Source of the DNA: Sinorhizobium mexicanum
GTDB lineage: Bacteria; Pseudomonadota; Alphaproteobacteria; Rhizobiales; Rhizobiaceae
NCBI RefSeq assembly: GCF_013488225.1
Contig: NZ_CP041238.1
Span: 211,501-275,500 of the forward strand
Direction of reading: 5' to 3'
Length of the DNA stretch: 64,000 nt
The notes beneath the pieces are model-generated. The model had not been told where the DNA came from and did no database searches. It saw only the letters and a program-made list of their open reading frames with translations. The translations under genes and the position numbers were made by a program. Below, piece after piece: positions 9,389 through 19,204 of this stretch; within the stretch, counting starts at the first letter, position 1, and every line of letters begins with the position of its first letter.

Positions 9389-9410
9389 GTTAACCCTAAC
9401 GGAGCGTTAA
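9389..9410. promoter_or_regulatory. GTTAACCCTAA motif shared with the cpaB upstream region
   Basis: The divergent spacer between tadD and the aminopeptidase gene contains GTTAACCCTAA (9389-9399) and a further TTAA at 9407-9410. The 11-mer is identical to one before cpaB (175-185). It resembles a CtrA half-site and lies 76 bp before the tadD start, so it could coordinate tadD with the main pilus operon. This is an inference from two short matches. Confidence 0.3.
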
Positions 9411-9444
9411 TCGCGCAATCTGTTTCTGTCAGTCGAGGACTTCC

Positions 9445-10836
9445 ATGGCTCCCTATCAGTTCATCGAACGGCCATCGCCGTTCAACACCAGCACCGGCAA
9501 GACGCTGCCGATCTTCGCGGTGACGCCGGCGCATATCGAAACGGGGAGCATCGATCCGATCGCGCTCGACTGGGCGAAGAAGGCGGGGTTCAAGGCGGAG
9601 TCCGGTGCCGTTCTTCTCATTCCGTCATCCGACGGCCATCTCGGCGGCGCGCTGTTCGGCCTCGGTGCCAATCCGTCGGAAGCGCCGTTCCTGACCGGGA
9701 AACTCGCCCGCGCACTGCCTGCCGGCAAGTGGCACATCGAAACGGCCCCGTTGAGCGCCAACCGGCTGGCGCTCGGCTACGGCCTCGGTTCCTATCGTTT
9801 CGAGCGCTACAAGTCCTCCAAGGTAGAGGCGCCGACACTGCTCATACCCGCCGACGCGGATGCGACCGACATCAAGAGGCAGCTTGCCGGGGTGTTTCTG
9901 GCGCGCGACCTCATCAACACACCGACCAATGACATGGGGCCGGAGGCATTGGAAGCGGCCTTCCGGGCGCTTGCCGGCCATTATAAGGCCGATGTCTCGG
10001 TAATATCGGGAGAGGCGCTGCTGGCGCAGAATTTCCCGCTGGTCCACACGGTCGGCCGGGCCAGCGCCGAGGCGCCGCGGCTTCTGGAGATGCGTTGGGG
10101 CAAGAAGGGTCACAGACGGGTGACGCTGGTCGGCAAGGGCGTCTGCTTCGACACCGGCGGCCTGGACATCAAGCCGGCCTCTTCGATGCTGCTCATGAAG
10201 AAAGACATGGGCGGGGCCGCCAACGTCATGGGTCTCGCGCTGATGATCATGGATGCCAAGCTGAAGATCGATCTGCGGGTCATCGTTCCGGTGGTCGAGA
10301 ACTCGATTTCGTCGAACGCCTTCCGTCCGGGTGACATCTACCGCAGCCGCAAAGGCCTGACGGTGCAGATCGACAATACCGACGCCGAGGGCCGGCTGAT
10401 TCTCGCCGACGCGCTCGCCCATGCCGACGAGGAGCAGGCCGACCTCATCATCGACATGGCGACGTTGACGGGCGCTGCGCGCGTGGCGCTAGGCCCCGAT
10501 CTGCCGCCGTTCTTCACCGACGACGGCGCGCTTGCCCATGAACTTGCCGAGGCGAGCCTCAGCGTCGACGATCCGATGTGGCGGATGCCGCTCCATATGG
10601 GCTACGACAAGGATGTTTCCGCGCGGATTGCCGATCTCACCAACGCACCCGCGGGCGGCATGGCCGGCGCGATCACGGCGGCGCTTTTCCTCAAACGCTT
10701 CGTCACCAATGCAAAGAGCTGGGTGCATTTCGACATTTTCGGCTGGGCACAGGCCGAACGCCCGCATTCCCCCGTCGGTGGCGAAGCACAGGCGATCCGG
10801 GCGCTCTATCACCACATTGGAAAGCTCGCGAAATAG
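9445..10836 (+). CDS. Leucyl aminopeptidase family protein (peptidase M17)
   Basis: The protein has 463 residues and all M17 landmarks. These are the metal-binding and catalytic stretches VTLVGKGVCFDTGGLDIKP (lysine and aspartate ligands), MLLMKKDMGGAANVMGLA, the signature NTDAEGRLILADAL and DLIIDMATLTGAARVALG. It should be a hexameric two-metal cytosolic aminopeptidase. It is slightly short of PepA (about 500), with a reduced N-terminal domain. GAGG lies eight bases before the ATG. It is followed by a regulator gene and an NlpC/P60 peptidase, a pairing that suggests use of murein-derived or dietary peptides. Confidence 0.93.
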   Translation: MAPYQFIERPSPFNTSTGKTLPIFAVTPAHIETGSIDPIALDWAKKAGFKAESGAVLLIPSSDGHLGGALFGLGANPSEAPFLTGKLARALPAGKWHIETAPLSANRLALGYGLGSYRFERYKSSKVEAPTLLIPADADATDIKRQLAGVFLARDLINTPTNDMGPEALEAAFRALAGHYKADVSVISGEALLAQNFPLVHTVGRASAEAPRLLEMRWGKKGHRRVTLVGKGVCFDTGGLDIKPASSMLLMKKDMGGAANVMGLALMIMDAKLKIDLRVIVPVVENSISSNAFRPGDIYRSRKGLTVQIDNTDAEGRLILADALAHADEEQADLIIDMATLTGAARVALGPDLPPFFTDDGALAHELAEASLSVDDPMWRMPLHMGYDKDVSARIADLTNAPAGGMAGAITAALFLKRFVTNAKSWVHFDIFGWAQAERPHSPVGGEAQAIRALYHHIGKLAK

Positions 10837-10870
10837 AGCGTACGGGGCGGATCCCACAAAAGAAACGCTT

Positions 10871-10911
10871 GCGTAACGATCGCCTGTTATCCGTACAGGC
10901 ATACGTTACGC
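10871..10911. promoter_or_regulatory. Large palindrome before the MarR gene (candidate operator)
   Basis: GCGTAACG (10871-10878) and CGTTACGC (10904-10911) are perfect inverted arms. CCTGT (10883-10887) and ACAGG (10895-10899) form an inner pair on the same centre at 10891. The palindrome ends at the ribosome site AGGAG of the downstream regulator. No T-run follows, which argues against a terminator. An autoregulatory operator, or an RNA hairpin hiding the ribosome site, are both possible. Confidence 0.55.
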
Positions 10912-10922
10912 AGGAGTTTTCA

Positions 10923-11273
10923 TTGCCGGTCGAGCTTACGCCTTCCCAAGCTTTGGGCCTTTGGCATTCGGTGACGCTTGAACAGGTCCGGGTGGATAGC
11001 CGCGACCTGACCCTGCGCCAGATGGCGATCCTCTTGCAGATTTACCTCGTTCCGCCACCCCACACGGTCAGAGGCCTTGCCGCGACGCTGGGTGTGACGA
11101 AGCCGGTCATCACCCGCGCACTCGACACCATGGGTGCCCTTGGCCTCGTCGACAGAGCGCGCGACGAGAGGGATCGGCGCAACGTCGTCATCAAACGCAC
11201 CGTCGAAGGTGCACTTTATCTTGAAAAATTCGGCGATCTGATCATCAATCAGGGTCGAAAACTGTCCTTGTGA
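10923..11273 (+). CDS. MarR-family transcriptional regulator, small
   Basis: The 116-residue protein is a winged helix-turn-helix regulator: LTLRQMAILLQIYLVPPPHTVRGLAATLGVTKPVITRALDTMGALGLVDRARDERDRRNVVIKRT covers the recognition helix and wing (residues about 32-95). The frame is open much further upstream, but the TTG at 10923 is chosen. It is seven bases after a clear AGGAG, and the homology to MarR proteins begins there. It is shorter than usual (140-150), with little C-terminal dimerisation helix. The end overlaps or abuts the following peptidase gene, so the two are coupled. Confidence 0.85.
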   Translation: MPVELTPSQALGLWHSVTLEQVRVDSRDLTLRQMAILLQIYLVPPPHTVRGLAATLGVTKPVITRALDTMGALGLVDRARDERDRRNVVIKRTVEGALYLEKFGDLIINQGRKLSL

Positions 11274-11281
11274 GTCTGCCC

Positions 11282-12136
11282 ATGTCGCAATTGCCTGACC
11301 GCCGCCTCAATGCCTATCGCGATGATCTCGCCGAGGAACGCCTGCGCGGCGTTGTCCAAGCGCAGCGCTATGTCGAAGGCACGCCTGCGACCGTTTCCGT
11401 TCCCGTGGCCCCGCTGCGGGCAAGGCCCGATCTCGAATGCGGGACCGACACCGAATTGCTTTACGGGGAGGCCGCGCGTGTGCTGGACATTGCGGGCGGG
11501 TGGGCATGGGTGAAGGCCGATCTCGACGGCTATGTCGGCTATGTGCCCGAGGCAGCGCTGCGTTCTTCGAATGCTTCGGCAACCCACGTCGTCGCGGTGC
11601 CGCGGACATTCATCTATCGCGGTGCCGATCTGCGCTTCCCCCAGGTCTTTGCCCTTTCCATGGGGAGCCGCGTGCACGTTGTCGGCGAAAGTGAAGCCCG
11701 AGGTACGCGGTACTTCCTGTTGGACGGCGGGTTGGCTGTCATCGCCAATCATTGTGTTCCCGCCGGTGAGGCACTCGCCGGCGACTATGTCAGCGTTGCT
11801 ACGCGTTTTCTCGAAACCCCCTATCTCTGGGGCGGCCGGTCCGGCTTCGGCATCGACTGCTCCGGCCTCGTGCAGCTTGCGATGCAGATGGTGGGGAGCG
11901 ATGCGCCACGCGACTCCGACATGCAGGCGAGTGGGCTTGGCCGTGCTATCAGCCGCGAGGAGCTCGTCCGCGGCGACCTCGTCTTCTGGAAGGGCCACGT
12001 CGCGATCATGGAAGACGCGAGGACGCTGGTTCACGCGAATGGCCACACGATGACCGTCGCTCGCGAGGGACTGGAAGACGCGATCCGCCGCATCGGCTGG
12101 CTCTACGATCAGCCGACCGGTTATCGCCGGCCGTGA
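11282..12136 (+). CDS. NlpC/P60 family cysteine peptidase with bacterial SH3 domain
   Basis: The product has 284 residues. An SH3-like N-terminal part (about 40-160, with LLYGEAARVLDIAGGWAWVKADLDGYVGYVPE) precedes an NlpC/P60 domain. The catalytic cysteine lies in GIDCSGLVQLAMQ, the histidine in WKGHVAIMED and a third polar residue near LVHANGH. Such enzymes cleave gamma-D-glutamyl-diamino acid bonds in murein peptides. No signal peptide is seen, so a cytoplasmic recycling role, as for YkfC, fits. A GTG at 11270 overlapping the marR stop is an alternative start. Confidence 0.9.
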   Translation: MSQLPDRRLNAYRDDLAEERLRGVVQAQRYVEGTPATVSVPVAPLRARPDLECGTDTELLYGEAARVLDIAGGWAWVKADLDGYVGYVPEAALRSSNASATHVVAVPRTFIYRGADLRFPQVFALSMGSRVHVVGESEARGTRYFLLDGGLAVIANHCVPAGEALAGDYVSVATRFLETPYLWGGRSGFGIDCSGLVQLAMQMVGSDAPRDSDMQASGLGRAISREELVRGDLVFWKGHVAIMEDARTLVHANGHTMTVAREGLEDAIRRIGWLYDQPTGYRRP

Positions 12137-12179
12137 AACGCGCCGGCAACGGTGTCTTTTGGACCGTCGTCCCCGTTCC

Positions 12180-12208
12180 GTCATCCTCGGGCTTGACCAG
12201 AGGATGAC
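12180..12208. terminator. REP-like stem-loop between convergent genes
   Basis: TCATCCTC (12181-12188) and GAGGATGA (12200-12207) form an eight-base stem around an 11-base loop. The element is a diverged copy of the palindromes at 8328-8455. It lies between the convergent NlpC/P60 gene and the dehydrogenase gene, where a two-way 3'-end structure would be useful. No T-run is present, so this is not a classic intrinsic terminator. Confidence 0.4.
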
Positions 12209-12235
12209 GGCGAAAGGAGGAAGGCGATCTATAAA

Positions 12236-13195
12236 TCAGTAGCCGGCTAATCTATCGACGACATGCTCAAGCGGCAAGCCGCTCTCGAAGCGGGCGATCT
12301 GCTGCTCGACATGGGCGAAGAGCGCCTTGACGTCCGAGGAAGCGGCGACATGCGGCGTCACGTAGACGTTGGGCATGGTCCAGAAGCGGCTGTCCGGGGA
12401 GAGGGGCTCCTCCTCGAAGACGTCGAGTGAAGCCGCACCCAGGACGCCGGAGTCGAGGCTTTTCAGGATGTCGGCTTCCACCTGGCTGCCGCCGCGTCCG
12501 GCATTGATGAACACGGGCGCGCCGAACGGCCCTTTGCGGCTGAGCTTTACGAACAGGTTGGCGTTGAAGATGCCCTTGGTTTCCGCCGTTAGCGGCAGCA
12601 GGCCGACGAGAAAGTCAGTCCGGGCCAGAAAGGCGTCGAGATCGGCGGCGCCATAGGTGTCCATGCCCTCGATCGTCCGCTTGGTGCGCGACCAGCCGAT
12701 CACTTTGAAGCCCATGACTGCGAGCTTGCGGGCGGTATCCTGGCCGAGCACGCCCATGCCCATGATCCCGACGGTAATGTCGGCGGCCTCCGGCTGGATG
12801 AGGTCTCGCCATTCCCGCCTTTGAGCCAAGGCCTCGTAGGCGCTGTGCTGGCGCAGATGAAGGAGGCACTGCATGATCACCCATTCGCTCATGCGTGTCG
12901 TCAGCGTCCGATCGACGAAGCGCACCAGCGGCACGTCCGGCAGGCCCGGCAGCGTCAGCACATGGTCGACGCCGGCACCGCCAGAGAAGACCACCTTGAG
13001 GTCGGGCGCGCGCGAGAAGAGGTCCGGCGCCGATTTCCAGACTACCGCGTAGTCTATGCCGGAGAGATCTCGATCCCTTTGCGCCGGATCCGCGCGATTG
13101 ATCACCTCGCGATCGGGAAACGCGCCATTGAGGGCGGCCTCAACCTCCTCGGGAATGAATTTCAGGTCGACGATGACAGGACTCTTGGCGAGCAT
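12236..13195 (-). CDS. D-isomer-specific 2-hydroxyacid dehydrogenase (glyoxylate/hydroxypyruvate reductase A-like)
   Basis: The 319-residue protein has the NAD(P)-binding motif GIMGMGVLGQDTARKLA (about 142-158). It also has the catalytic series INAGRGGSQVEAD (Arg), DVFEEEPLSPDSRFW (Glu) and VTPHVAASS (His). The spacing and the short catalytic domain match the GhrA type, which reduces glyoxylate and hydroxypyruvate in the cytosol. It ends a run of minus-strand genes after yejF, with only 10 bp between the yejF stop and its start, so it may be transcribed with yej. Confidence 0.88.
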   Translation of the reverse strand: MLAKSPVIVDLKFIPEEVEAALNGAFPDREVINRADPAQRDRDLSGIDYAVVWKSAPDLFSRAPDLKVVFSGGAGVDHVLTLPGLPDVPLVRFVDRTLTTRMSEWVIMQCLLHLRQHSAYEALAQRREWRDLIQPEAADITVGIMGMGVLGQDTARKLAVMGFKVIGWSRTKRTIEGMDTYGAADLDAFLARTDFLVGLLPLTAETKGIFNANLFVKLSRKGPFGAPVFINAGRGGSQVEADILKSLDSGVLGAASLDVFEEEPLSPDSRFWTMPNVYVTPHVAASSDVKALFAHVEQQIARFESGLPLEHVVDRLAGY

Positions 13196-13205
13196 TCTCA
13201 GAACT

Positions 13206-14834
13206 CTATTGACGGATAGCGGAGAGATTGACGGCCTCGAGATTGAACGCGGCAGCCATCAAGGCCTTGGTGTAGTCTTCGCCCGGCGCCTCGAAGATGC
13301 GCTCGGCCGGCCCCTGTTCGACCACCTTGCCGAGCCGCATGACGATCATCTCGTTGGCGAGTGCGCGCACCACCTTGAGATCATGGCTGATGAACAGATA
13401 GGCGAGATTGTGCTTGCGCTGGAGATCGCGGAGCAGGTCGACGACTTGCGCCTGCACGCTCATGTCGAGCGCCGAGGTCGGCTCGTCGAGCATGACGAAT
13501 TGCGGCTTCAGCACCATGGCGCGGGCAATTGCGATGCGCTGTCGCTGTCCACCGGAGAATTCGTGCGGATAGCGCCAGCGGGTTGCCGGATCGAGCCCGA
13601 CCTCCTGGAGAGCGGAGGCGACGCGCGCGTCACGTTCTTCGCCGGAGAGGGCGCTTTCGTGGATCTTCAGTCCTTCGCCGATGATGTCTGCAATCGACAT
13701 GCGCGGACTGAGCGAGCCATAAGGATCCTGGAAGACCACCTGCATCCGGTTTCTGAGCGGCCGCATTTCGCGGAAGCTGTAGGCGTGGATGTCCTTGCCG
13801 ACAAAAGCGATGCGCCCCTTGGACGAGATCAGGCGCGTCAGTGCCAGACCCAGCGTCGTCTTGCCCGAGCCAGACTCGCCGACGACGCCGAGCGTCTGGC
13901 CGGCACGAAGCGTCAGGTCGACGCCGTCCACCGCTTTGACGTGATCGACGACGCGGCGCATGAAGCCCGCTTTGATCGGAAACCAAACCTTCACGTCCCT
14001 GGCCTCGATGACGATCGGCTTCGTGGCGTCGGAAGGTGGCGGCTCGCCCTTGGGTTCGGCAGCGAGCAGATGCCGGGTATAGGCATGCTGCGGGTTGGCG
14101 AAGATATCGGCCGTCGGGCCGGTTTCGACGATCTTGCCCTTGGTCATGACGCAGACCCGGTCGGCGATCTTGCGGACGATGCCGAGGTCATGGGTGATGA
14201 AGAGCATGGACATCCCGTGCTCGTCCTTGAGCGACTTCAGCAGCTCGAGGATCTGCGCCTGCACGGTGACGTCAAGCGCCGTCGTCGGCTCGTCGGCGAT
14301 GAGGAGCTCCGGTCGGTTGGCGAGCGCCATCGCGATCATGACGCGCTGGCGCTGCCCGCCGGAAAGCTGGTGCGGATAGGCGCCGAGCCGTTTTTCCGCT
14401 TCGCGGATGCCGACCTGGTTGAGGAGCTCCAGCGTTCGCGCTCGCGCGGCCGCCCCCTTCAGGTCCTGATGTAGCTCCAGGATTTCGCCGATCTGCTGCT
14501 CGATCGTGTGCAGCGGATTGAGCGAGGTCATCGGCTCCTGGAAGATCATCGTGATGTCGTTGCCGCGCACGTGGCGCAGTTCTTCGTCACTGGCCTTCAA
14601 GAGGTCCTTGCCGTTGAAGATGACTTCGCCGCTCGGATGGCTTGCCGACGGGTAGGGCAGGAGCTTCAGGATCGAGTTCGCCGAGACCGACTTGCCGGAG
14701 CCGGATTCGCCGACAAGCGCGACGGTCTCGCCGCGCTTGATGTCGAAGGAGATGTGGTCGACGGCAACGGAGGTTTCGCCGCCCTGGTGGAAGGCGACGG
14801 AAAGATCGCGCACGGAGAGGAGGGTGTCTGTCAT
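13206..14834 (-). CDS. yejF: Peptide ABC transporter, double ATP-binding protein YejF
   Basis: The 542-residue protein holds two complete nucleotide-binding domains. The first (about 5-260) has [23 protein letters not shown] and [12 protein letters not shown]. The second (about 290-535) has [26 protein letters not shown] and [12 protein letters not shown]. Each half ends with the oligopeptide-type C-terminal extension. It powers the YejABE importer for oligopeptides, the system used by microcin C in E. coli. The frame extends to 14951, but the ATG at 14834 ([11 protein letters not shown]), eight bases after the yejE stop, is the natural start. Confidence 0.94.
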   Translation of the reverse strand: MTDTLLSVRDLSVAFHQGGETSVAVDHISFDIKRGETVALVGESGSGKSVSANSILKLLPYPSASHPSGEVIFNGKDLLKASDEELRHVRGNDITMIFQEPMTSLNPLHTIEQQIGEILELHQDLKGAAARARTLELLNQVGIREAEKRLGAYPHQLSGGQRQRVMIAMALANRPELLIADEPTTALDVTVQAQILELLKSLKDEHGMSMLFITHDLGIVRKIADRVCVMTKGKIVETGPTADIFANPQHAYTRHLLAAEPKGEPPPSDATKPIVIEARDVKVWFPIKAGFMRRVVDHVKAVDGVDLTLRAGQTLGVVGESGSGKTTLGLALTRLISSKGRIAFVGKDIHAYSFREMRPLRNRMQVVFQDPYGSLSPRMSIADIIGEGLKIHESALSGEERDARVASALQEVGLDPATRWRYPHEFSGGQRQRIAIARAMVLKPQFVMLDEPTSALDMSVQAQVVDLLRDLQRKHNLAYLFISHDLKVVRALANEMIVMRLGKVVEQGPAERIFEAPGEDYTKALMAAAFNLEAVNLSAIRQ

Positions 14835-14842
14835 CGTCGCGC

Positions 14843-15976
14843 TCACCGGAAGGTCTTTCGCGGATCGAAGGCGTCGCGCGTCGCTTCGCCGACGAAGATC
14901 AGCAGGGACAGCATGACCGACATGGCAAAGAAGGCGGTGAGCCCCAGCCACGGCGCCTGCAGGTTGGATTTGCCCTGGGCGATCATCTCGCCGAGCGAGG
15001 GCGAGCCCGGCGGCATGCCGAAGCCGAGGAAGTCGAGCGAGGTGAGCGTAGTGATCGAGCCCGAGAGGATGAAGGGCAGGAAAGTGAGGGTGGCGACCAT
15101 CGCATTCGGCAGAAGGTGCCGGTACATGATCGTGCCGTTGCCGACGCCGAGCGCGCGCGCCGCATTCACATACTCGAAATTGCGGGCGCGCAGGAATTCG
15201 GCGCGAACCACGGCGACAAAGCCGACCCAGGAGAAGAGCAGCATGATACCGAGCAGGATGAAGAATCCGGGCGGCAGGATGGCCGCGATGATGAGCAGGA
15301 TGTAGAGCACCGGCATCGACGACCAGATCTCGATGAAACGCTGGAGGAGCAGGTCGGTCCAGCCACCGAAATAGCCCTGCACCGCCCCGGCAGAGACGCC
15401 GATCACGGCGGAGGCGATCGTCAGCGCGAGGCCGAAGAGAACGGAGATGCGGAAGCCGTAGATCATCCGCGCCATCACGTCGCGCGCCTGGTCGTCGGTT
15501 CCAAGCCAGTTGAGGTTGCCGAGCGTGCAGCCCGGATCGGCGACACCCTGCGGGTAACCGGAGCAGCGCTCTTCCGTGCTCATCAGCCAGAAAGGCGGGG
15601 TCGGCGCCGAATGGGGAATGTTCGAATTGACCGTCTGGTAGGAGTAGCGGATCGGCGGCCAGATCGTCCAGCCATTGGCCTCTATCTCGTCACGGATGAA
15701 ATCGGAGCGGTAGTCCGTCTCGGCAAGGAAGCCGCCGAATTTCTCCTCGGGATAGTTGACGAGCACCGGGAAAAGAATCTCGCCCTTGTAAGAGGCCACG
15801 AGCGGCCTGTCGTTGGCGATGAACTCTGCGAACAGGCTGAGGCCGAAGAGGACGAGGAAGATCCAGAGTGACCAATAGCCGCGGCGGTTCGCCTTGAAGT
15901 TCTGCCAGCGCCGCCGCCCGATCGGCGTCAGCCAACCCTTTTCCGGCGCGCCGGCATATGCCGTGACGGTGCTCAT
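14843..15976 (-). CDS. yejE: Peptide ABC transporter permease YejE
   Basis: The 377-residue inner-membrane permease has an N-terminal cytoplasmic and membrane segment (WSLWIFLVLFGLSLFAEFIAND, around 35-55), a long periplasmic part characteristic of YejE, and five further membrane helices. The EAA coupling loop reads NAARALGVGNGTIMYRHLLPNAM (about 275-297). It pairs with YejB. Its start overlaps the yejB stop by one base. Confidence 0.94.
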   Translation of the reverse strand: MSTVTAYAGAPEKGWLTPIGRRRWQNFKANRRGYWSLWIFLVLFGLSLFAEFIANDRPLVASYKGEILFPVLVNYPEEKFGGFLAETDYRSDFIRDEIEANGWTIWPPIRYSYQTVNSNIPHSAPTPPFWLMSTEERCSGYPQGVADPGCTLGNLNWLGTDDQARDVMARMIYGFRISVLFGLALTIASAVIGVSAGAVQGYFGGWTDLLLQRFIEIWSSMPVLYILLIIAAILPPGFFILLGIMLLFSWVGFVAVVRAEFLRARNFEYVNAARALGVGNGTIMYRHLLPNAMVATLTFLPFILSGSITTLTSLDFLGFGMPPGSPSLGEMIAQGKSNLQAPWLGLTAFFAMSVMLSLLIFVGEATRDAFDPRKTFR

Positions 15977-17058
15977 CAGACGTCCCTCCGCTCGAAGTCG
16001 ATGCGCGGGTCGACCCAGGTATAGATGAGATCGGAGATGAGGCTGACGAAAAGACCCATCAGCGAGAAGATGTAGAGGGTCGCGAAGACGATCGGATAGT
16101 CGCGCTTGACGACCGCGTCATAGCCGAGGCGACCAAGGCCGTCGAGCGAGAAGATGTATTCGATCAGGAGCGAGCCGGTGAAGAAGGCGGAAATGAAGGC
16201 GCCCGGGAAGCCGGCGATGATGATCAGCATCGCATTGCGGAAGACATGGCCGTAGAGCACCTTCCGCTCGCTGAGCCCCTTGGCACGCGCCGTCGTCACA
16301 TATTGCTTCTTGATCTCGTCGATGAAGGAATTCTTGGTGAGCAGCGTCGTCGTCGCGAAGGCCGAGAGCAGGAGCGTGATCAGCGGCAGCGTCATGTGCC
16401 AGAAGTAGTCGAGGATCTTCTGCCACCAGGGCAGTTCATAGAAATTGTCCGAGACGAGACCGCGCAGAGGGAACCAGTCGAAGAAGGATCCGCCCGCGAA
16501 AATCACGATCAACAGGATGGCAAAGAGAAAGCTCGGTACCGCATAACCGACGACAACCACGCCGGAGGTCCAGACGTCGAAGGTCGAGCCGTCGGAGATC
16601 GCCTTCCTGATGCCGAGCGGAATCGAGATCGCGTATGAGAAGATGAGGATCCAGACGCCGAGCGAAATGGAGACCGGCATCTTCTCAACGATGAGGTCGA
16701 CGACGGACGTGTTGCGGAAGAAGCTCTCGCCGAAGTCGAAGCGGGCATAATTCCACATCATCGTGAGAAAGCGCTCGGCAGGCGGCTTGTCGAAGCCGAA
16801 CTGCTTCTCGAGCTTGGCGATGAATTCGGGATCGAGGCCCTGGGCGCCGCGATAACGACCGCCTTCATCGCCGCCTCCCTGCAGGAGGTCGCCGCCCGTG
16901 CCGGAAAGCCGGTCGGAAGCGCCGGCATTCGTCAGGTCTGAAATCACCTGCTCCACCGGGCCGCCCGGCGCGAATTGTACGACGGCGAAGGAGATGGCCA
17001 TGATCCCGATGATCGTCGGGATCATTAGGAGCAGCCGGCGCAGGATGTAGGCACCCAT
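15976..17058 (-). CDS. yejB: Peptide ABC transporter permease YejB
   Basis: The 360-residue permease begins with the classic DppB-type start [20 protein letters not shown]. It has a periplasmic insert (about 45-95), typical of YejB, then five membrane helices. The EAA loop is [23 protein letters not shown] (about 255-277), and the end [12 protein letters not shown] is normal for the family. It lies 177 bp downstream of yejA with no other gene in between. Confidence 0.94.
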   Translation of the reverse strand: MGAYILRRLLLMIPTIIGIMAISFAVVQFAPGGPVEQVISDLTNAGASDRLSGTGGDLLQGGGDEGGRYRGAQGLDPEFIAKLEKQFGFDKPPAERFLTMMWNYARFDFGESFFRNTSVVDLIVEKMPVSISLGVWILIFSYAISIPLGIRKAISDGSTFDVWTSGVVVVGYAVPSFLFAILLIVIFAGGSFFDWFPLRGLVSDNFYELPWWQKILDYFWHMTLPLITLLLSAFATTTLLTKNSFIDEIKKQYVTTARAKGLSERKVLYGHVFRNAMLIIIAGFPGAFISAFFTGSLLIEYIFSLDGLGRLGYDAVVKRDYPIVFATLYIFSLMGLFVSLISDLIYTWVDPRIDFERRDV

Positions 17059-17235
17059 CAGGCGAACCTCGGCAGAGTGGCACTGCGGATCGTAGCGACC
17101 CGCAGGGCTGTGGCTTGCCGTCTATGTCGTCTCAATGGCTCACTCCCTGCCGCGTCGAACCCCGCCGGTTCAGTCCCGTATTTCAGTGATTCGTTTCTTG
17201 CATTTGGAATCGACGGGCGTCTCGAACGCAAGTGA

Positions 17236-19086
17236 TCATTTTCCGGCAGCACTTTTGAACCACCACACGTCCGGAAAGCCGATCGAATATTTCGGCAGTT
17301 CCGCGGGTCGCCCGAACTTGTCCCAATAGGCGACGTTCGCTGCCAGCTTGTAGTAAAGCGGAATGACGTAATTGTGGGCGAGCAGGACACGGTCGAGCGC
17401 CTTTGTGGCCGCCACGAGTGTGTCCCTGTCCTTCGCGAAGATTACTTGATCGATCAGCGCGTCGACGCCAGGGTCGGCGATGCCTGCATAGTTCCTTGAC
17501 CCCTCGCGGGTGGCGGCCTTCGAACCCCAATAGTCCGCCTGCTCGTTTCCGGGACTGAGGGTCTCGCCCCAGACCTGCCAGGTCATGTCGTAGTCGAACC
17601 TACGCTCCCGATTGGTGTACTGCGACGGATCGACGATGCGCACGCTCGCTTCGATGCCGATCCGTTTGAGATTCTGCGCATAGGGAAGTGCGACGCGCTC
17701 GAGCGCTGGGCTGTTTACCAAAATCTCGAAGGCGAAGGGCTTGCCAGTCGCCTTGTTCACCATGCGGTTGCCTTTGAGTTCGAAGCCGGCTTCCTTAAGG
17801 AGCGCGAGTGCCTTGCGCAGATTGTCGCGCGCCTTTTCCGGGGTGCCACCGACCGGATTGGTATAAGCGGTCGTGAACACTTCCGGCGGCACCAGATCCT
17901 TGATCTCGTTGAGGATCTTCAGCTCCTCACCCTGCGGTAAGCCCGAGGAGGCGAGCTCGGTGCCGAAGAAGAAGCTGTTTACGCGCTGGTACTGATTGAA
18001 AAAGATTGTCCGGTTCAGTTCCTCGAAGTCGAGCGCATAGTTCAGTGCCTGGCGGACCCTTTCATCGTCGAAGGGCTTGCGGCGCATGTTCGGAACCATC
18101 GCCTGCATTACGCCGGTCGCCCGGAAGGGGTTCGGAATTTCCTCGCGCTTCACCCTTCCTTCCTTCACTGCCGGAAAATCGAACCCCGTCGCCCAGCGCA
18201 TGGCCTGGTTTTCCTGCCAGTAATCGACGTTGCCAGACCGGAAGGCCTCGAACTCGACATCGCGATCGCCGAAGAAGGAATAGGTGATCGAATTGAAGTT
18301 GTTCTGGCCGACATTGACATTGAGCGAAGCCCCCCAATAGTCAGGGCGTCGTTCGTAGCGGATCGCGCCGCCCGGCGAAAAGGATGCGATGCGGTAGGGG
18401 CCGGAGCCCACAGGGGGTTCGAGCGTTGTCCGGGTGATGTCACGCGGCTTCCCGTCCGCTCCCGTGCCCTCCCACCAGTGCTTCGGTACGATCAAGATCT
18501 GGCCGAGAATGTGCGGCAGCTCGTGATTGTTCTTCTCGTCGAAGTGAAACGTAACGTCCCGGTCCCCGGTCTTCTCCGCCTTCACCACATGCCGGTAGTA
18601 GCTCTGATAGAGCGGGTTCAACTCCTTGGCTTTCTCGAAGCCGAAGACGACGTCCTCGGGCGTCACCGGTTTCCCGTCTGCCCATTTTGCTTCCGCGCGC
18701 AGGCGGAAGGTAGCCGAGGAGATGTCATCGGGGAAGGAAACGCCTTCCGCGATGAGGCCGTAAGCAGTCGAAATCTCGTCGTCGGACGGCTTCAGAAGCG
18801 TGTCGAAGACGAGCGCCAGGCCGACGGCAACTTCTCCCTTGACGAGCAGGGGATTGAAGGAGTCGAAAGTCCCCGTCTGCGAAAGCCTGAGATCGCCACC
18901 CTTGGGAGCGTCGGGGTTCACATAGTTGAACTGCTTGAAGCCGGGAGGATACTTGAGCTCACCGACAAGCGACAGGCCGTGGCGCCATGTGTCCTCCTGC
19001 GCGTTTGCCGGGAGCGGCAGAAGGACGGACATTGCCAGAAATGCGGCTGCGAGTTTCGTTCTTACAATACCGCCAAAATCCAGCAT
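17236..19086 (-). CDS. yejA: Periplasmic oligopeptide-binding protein YejA
   Basis: The product from the ATG at 19086 has 616 residues. It begins with a signal peptide (residues about 8-30, ending PLPANAQ) and continues as an SBP_bac_5 domain: HGLSLVGELKYPPGFKQFNYVNPDAPKGG is a YejA opening, and the C-terminal YWGSKAATREGSRNYAGIADPGVDALID is the matching conserved end. It captures peptides for YejBEF. The open frame runs 699 bases further upstream through a repeat and antisense to mepA. The ATG at 19086 is chosen because AAGGAG lies ten bases before it and the signal peptide starts there. Confidence 0.94.
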   Translation of the reverse strand: MLDFGGIVRTKLAAAFLAMSVLLPLPANAQEDTWRHGLSLVGELKYPPGFKQFNYVNPDAPKGGDLRLSQTGTFDSFNPLLVKGEVAVGLALVFDTLLKPSDDEISTAYGLIAEGVSFPDDISSATFRLRAEAKWADGKPVTPEDVVFGFEKAKELNPLYQSYYRHVVKAEKTGDRDVTFHFDEKNNHELPHILGQILIVPKHWWEGTGADGKPRDITRTTLEPPVGSGPYRIASFSPGGAIRYERRPDYWGASLNVNVGQNNFNSITYSFFGDRDVEFEAFRSGNVDYWQENQAMRWATGFDFPAVKEGRVKREEIPNPFRATGVMQAMVPNMRRKPFDDERVRQALNYALDFEELNRTIFFNQYQRVNSFFFGTELASSGLPQGEELKILNEIKDLVPPEVFTTAYTNPVGGTPEKARDNLRKALALLKEAGFELKGNRMVNKATGKPFAFEILVNSPALERVALPYAQNLKRIGIEASVRIVDPSQYTNRERRFDYDMTWQVWGETLSPGNEQADYWGSKAATREGSRNYAGIADPGVDALIDQVIFAKDRDTLVAATKALDRVLLAHNYVIPLYYKLAANVAYWDKFGRPAELPKYSIGFPDVWWFKSAAGK

Positions 19087-19204
19087 CCAGTCGCTTCTCC
19101 TTGTGTTGGCGATGATCCTTCGGACCAGAATAGGCGAAATCAGGGCAATTGACAGGACTTGCCCAAAATCAGGCGAAATTTTTGAGTCACATCCGGGTGA
19201 TCCG

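Noticed and set aside
10578..10922. N-terminal extension of the MarR regulator
   Set aside because: This part overlaps the aminopeptidase gene and shows no MarR homology; the AGGAG-TTG start at 10923 explains the gene.
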